A program made the translations under genes and the position numbers. The notes beneath the pieces are model-generated. The model searched no databases. It was given only the letters and a program-made list of their open reading frames with translations, and had not been told where the DNA came from. Positions 62,511 through 64,000 of a stretch of 64,000 nucleotides of DNA are shown in pieces. The stretch covers positions 62,001 through 126,000 of the forward strand of contig NZ_JABURY010000019.1 of assembly GCF_014489845.1 (NCBI RefSeq), in the 5' to 3' direction. Each line of letters begins with the position of its first letter. The first letter of the stretch is position 1. The DNA comes from Frischella japonica. GTDB lineage: Bacteria; Pseudomonadota; Gammaproteobacteria; Enterobacterales; Orbaceae.

Positions 62511-64000
62511 TTACCATGTTGAACCAATATTAAACTGGAATTGTTGCGATGAATCACCATCATATTTTTTAATTGGTTGGGCATATGAAAATACCAAAGG
62601 TCCTAACGGGGACATCCATTGCACAGCCAAACCTGCAGACAGGCGAATATCGGTTGCTGAACCGTAATCAGGAATATCACGACTCTTGAGATCCCATTCA
62701 GTATCCCATACTGTACCAGCATCCACGAAAAAGGATGTTCGAATACTATTTGCATATTTTTCACTGGTAAAAGGGGTTGGAACTATCAGCTCCAGACTAG
62801 CAAAAGCAAGTGCATTTCCTCCCACAGCATCCGAAGAAGCTCGACATCCAGAAGTATTACTCAAATCACATGTTGACGATCCAGAGAAATTATATTTTAC
62901 TGCTTTTGGACCAACCGTATTTGATTTAAAGCCACGTAATACCGTTGAACCACCTGCGTAAAAGTTTTCATAGAATGGTAACTCTTTACCGCCAAAACCT
63001 TTGCCTATACCAAATCGACCACGAGCTAAAGCAACCCAGGTATGATCATAATCAATTGGATAATAATAAGACCCATCAACGACAAATTTAACAAAACGGT
63101 TATCAAATACTGGTGCCGTCACTTTAGCATTCGCCGTTAATCTTAAACCATCAGTTGGAAAAAAACCTCTATCTAATGAGTTATAACCCCAATAAGCATT
63201 CAATAATAGATCATTCGTACTAAATGAAATATTTGATCGGTTAATATCTTTACCCATCGACTTAAAATAACGCCACATGCCATACTGAGCATTCATATCA
63301 TCAAGTTTGTGATTAGCAAATTCAGTACCAAAACGGACAAAATTCTTCTCACTAATTGGGAAACCTAAATTAGCGGTGCCTCCCCATGTTTTACTAGAAT
63401 ATTCAGATACATCACCGCTCTCTTTATCGGCTTCATAAGTATTGTAATAAATACTTCCCCCTAAACTAACACCATCAATAGTAAAATATGGATTAGTTAC
63501 CGAAATAGAAGCTGTTTTATCAGAATCAGTTGTATTGACATCAAAAGCGACACTATTACCTGTTCCTAACCAGTTTTCTTGAGAAATACCTGCATTGAAA
63601 CTTAATCCACTATCGGTCCCAATACCGATACCAAACTTAATACTCCCTGTATTACGTTCAGTCACCTTATAAGTAATATCGACCTGATCATTAGTACCAG
63701 AGACTTTTTCAGTTTCAGTTTCAACATTATCAAAGAACCCTAGTCGATTAAGTCGTGTTTTCCCTAATTCAACTAAATCATTACTCAACCAAGCCCCTTC
63801 CATTTGCCGTAGCTCACGACGAATGACTTTTTCACTTGTAACATTATTACCAACAATATTAATATTTCGGACATAATAACGTGGACCAACATCAACAAAG
63901 ATAATTAATTTAGCAGTGTGTTCAGTATCATTTAATTCAGGATGGGTAAGAACTCGTGGATAAGCATAACCATAGTTAGCTAACATCTTCTTAATTTTAT
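62511..64000 (-). CDS. bamA: Outer membrane protein assembly factor BamA, C-terminal part (5' end outside window)
   Basis: Core of the BAM machine that inserts beta-barrel proteins. About 495 residues are visible, and the frame is open past the window edge, so the N-terminal signal peptide and first POTRA domains lie outside. Visible: the end of POTRA4 (MLANYGYAYPRV), POTRA5 (RYYVRNINIVGN..QMEGAW), then the 16-strand barrel with YFPTDG, GLGGKELP-like GFGGKELPFYENFYAGGSTVLRGF (the loop 6 VRGF motif reads LRGF) and the terminal FQFNIGSTW signal. It is needed to insert the inverse autotransporter in this window. Confidence 0.97.
   Translation of the reverse strand, partial: KIKKMLANYGYAYPRVLTHPELNDTEHTAKLIIFVDVGPRYYVRNINIVGNNVTSEKVIRRELRQMEGAWLSNDLVELGKTRLNRLGFFDNVETETEKVSGTNDQVDITYKVTERNTGSIKFGIGIGTDSGLSFNAGISQENWLGTGNSVAFDVNTTDSDKTASISVTNPYFTIDGVSLGGSIYYNTYEADKESGDVSEYSSKTWGGTANLGFPISEKNFVRFGTEFANHKLDDMNAQYGMWRYFKSMGKDINRSNISFSTNDLLLNAYWGYNSLDRGFFPTDGLRLTANAKVTAPVFDNRFVKFVVDGSYYYPIDYDHTWVALARGRFGIGKGFGGKELPFYENFYAGGSTVLRGFKSNTVGPKAVKYNFSGSSTCDLSNTSGCRASSDAVGGNALAFASLELIVPTPFTSEKYANSIRTSFFVDAGTVWDTEWDLKSRDIPDYGSATDIRLSAGLAVQWMSPLGPLVFSYAQPIKKYDGDSSQQFQFNIGSTW

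Overview
The window is a chromosomal segment of an AT-rich gammaproteobacterium. Its core proteins and local gene order closely follow Escherichia coli: the str operon, the tRNA-tufB-secE-nusG cluster, the purF-to-usg run, rnr-rlmB, bamA-skp-lpxD and tig-clpP-clpX-lon. The low GC, small intergenic losses and decaying sugar genes suggest a host-associated relative of the Enterobacterales, and Orbaceae (Gilliamella-like gut symbionts) is my best guess. That placement is inference from recalled protein resemblance, not a search. No phage, intact insertion sequence or CRISPR array was seen.

Layout. 1-9.4 kb: end of gluQ, moaA, rne behind a long structured leader, a sapBCDF transporter operon that lacks sapA, and ppnP. 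9.6-16.9 kb: membrane proteins (YegH-like TerC/CBS protein, YbaL-type antiporter, AdeP-type purine permease), then a decayed xylA remnant directly before an intact xylB. 17.5-22.1 kb: str operon (rpsL, rpsG, fusA, tufA). 22.2-26.1 kb: rraA and an HlyD plus two-permease export operon with no local ATPase. 26.6-31.1 kb: ndh, nusG, secE, tufB and four tRNA genes (Thr-GGT, Gly-TCC, Tyr-GTA, Thr-TGT). 31.6-39.7 kb: YfeJ-like amidotransferase, divergent metJ/metB with a tandem met-box operator, rlmB-rnr, ppiD. 39.7-46.9 kb: an accessory region with a pseudogene of different base composition and a three-gene surface locus, made of an inverse autotransporter (intimin/SinH-like) and two paralogous secreted proteins. 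46.9-53.7 kb: purF, cvpA, dedD, folC, accD, truA, usg. 54-64 kb: ybaV-like, lon, clpX, clpP, tig, lpxD, skp and the C-terminal part of bamA.

How the genes work together. Translation and its supply dominate (ribosomal proteins, both EF-Tu copies, EF-G, tRNAs, NusG/SecE). RNA decay is well represented: RNase E with its degradosome motifs and leader element, the RNase E inhibitor RraA, and RNase R. Protein quality control (Lon, ClpXP, trigger factor, PpiD) and outer-membrane assembly (BamA, Skp, LpxD) form a second theme. BamA and Skp are expected to help assemble the inverse autotransporter.

The most interesting locus is 41.1-46.4 kb. The last ~95 residues of the inverse autotransporter resemble the C-terminal part of both small secreted proteins downstream, and all three genes are followed by hairpins sharing an ACACC/GGTGT core. 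This points to a co-evolved surface adhesin system related to, but possibly distinct from, SinHI.
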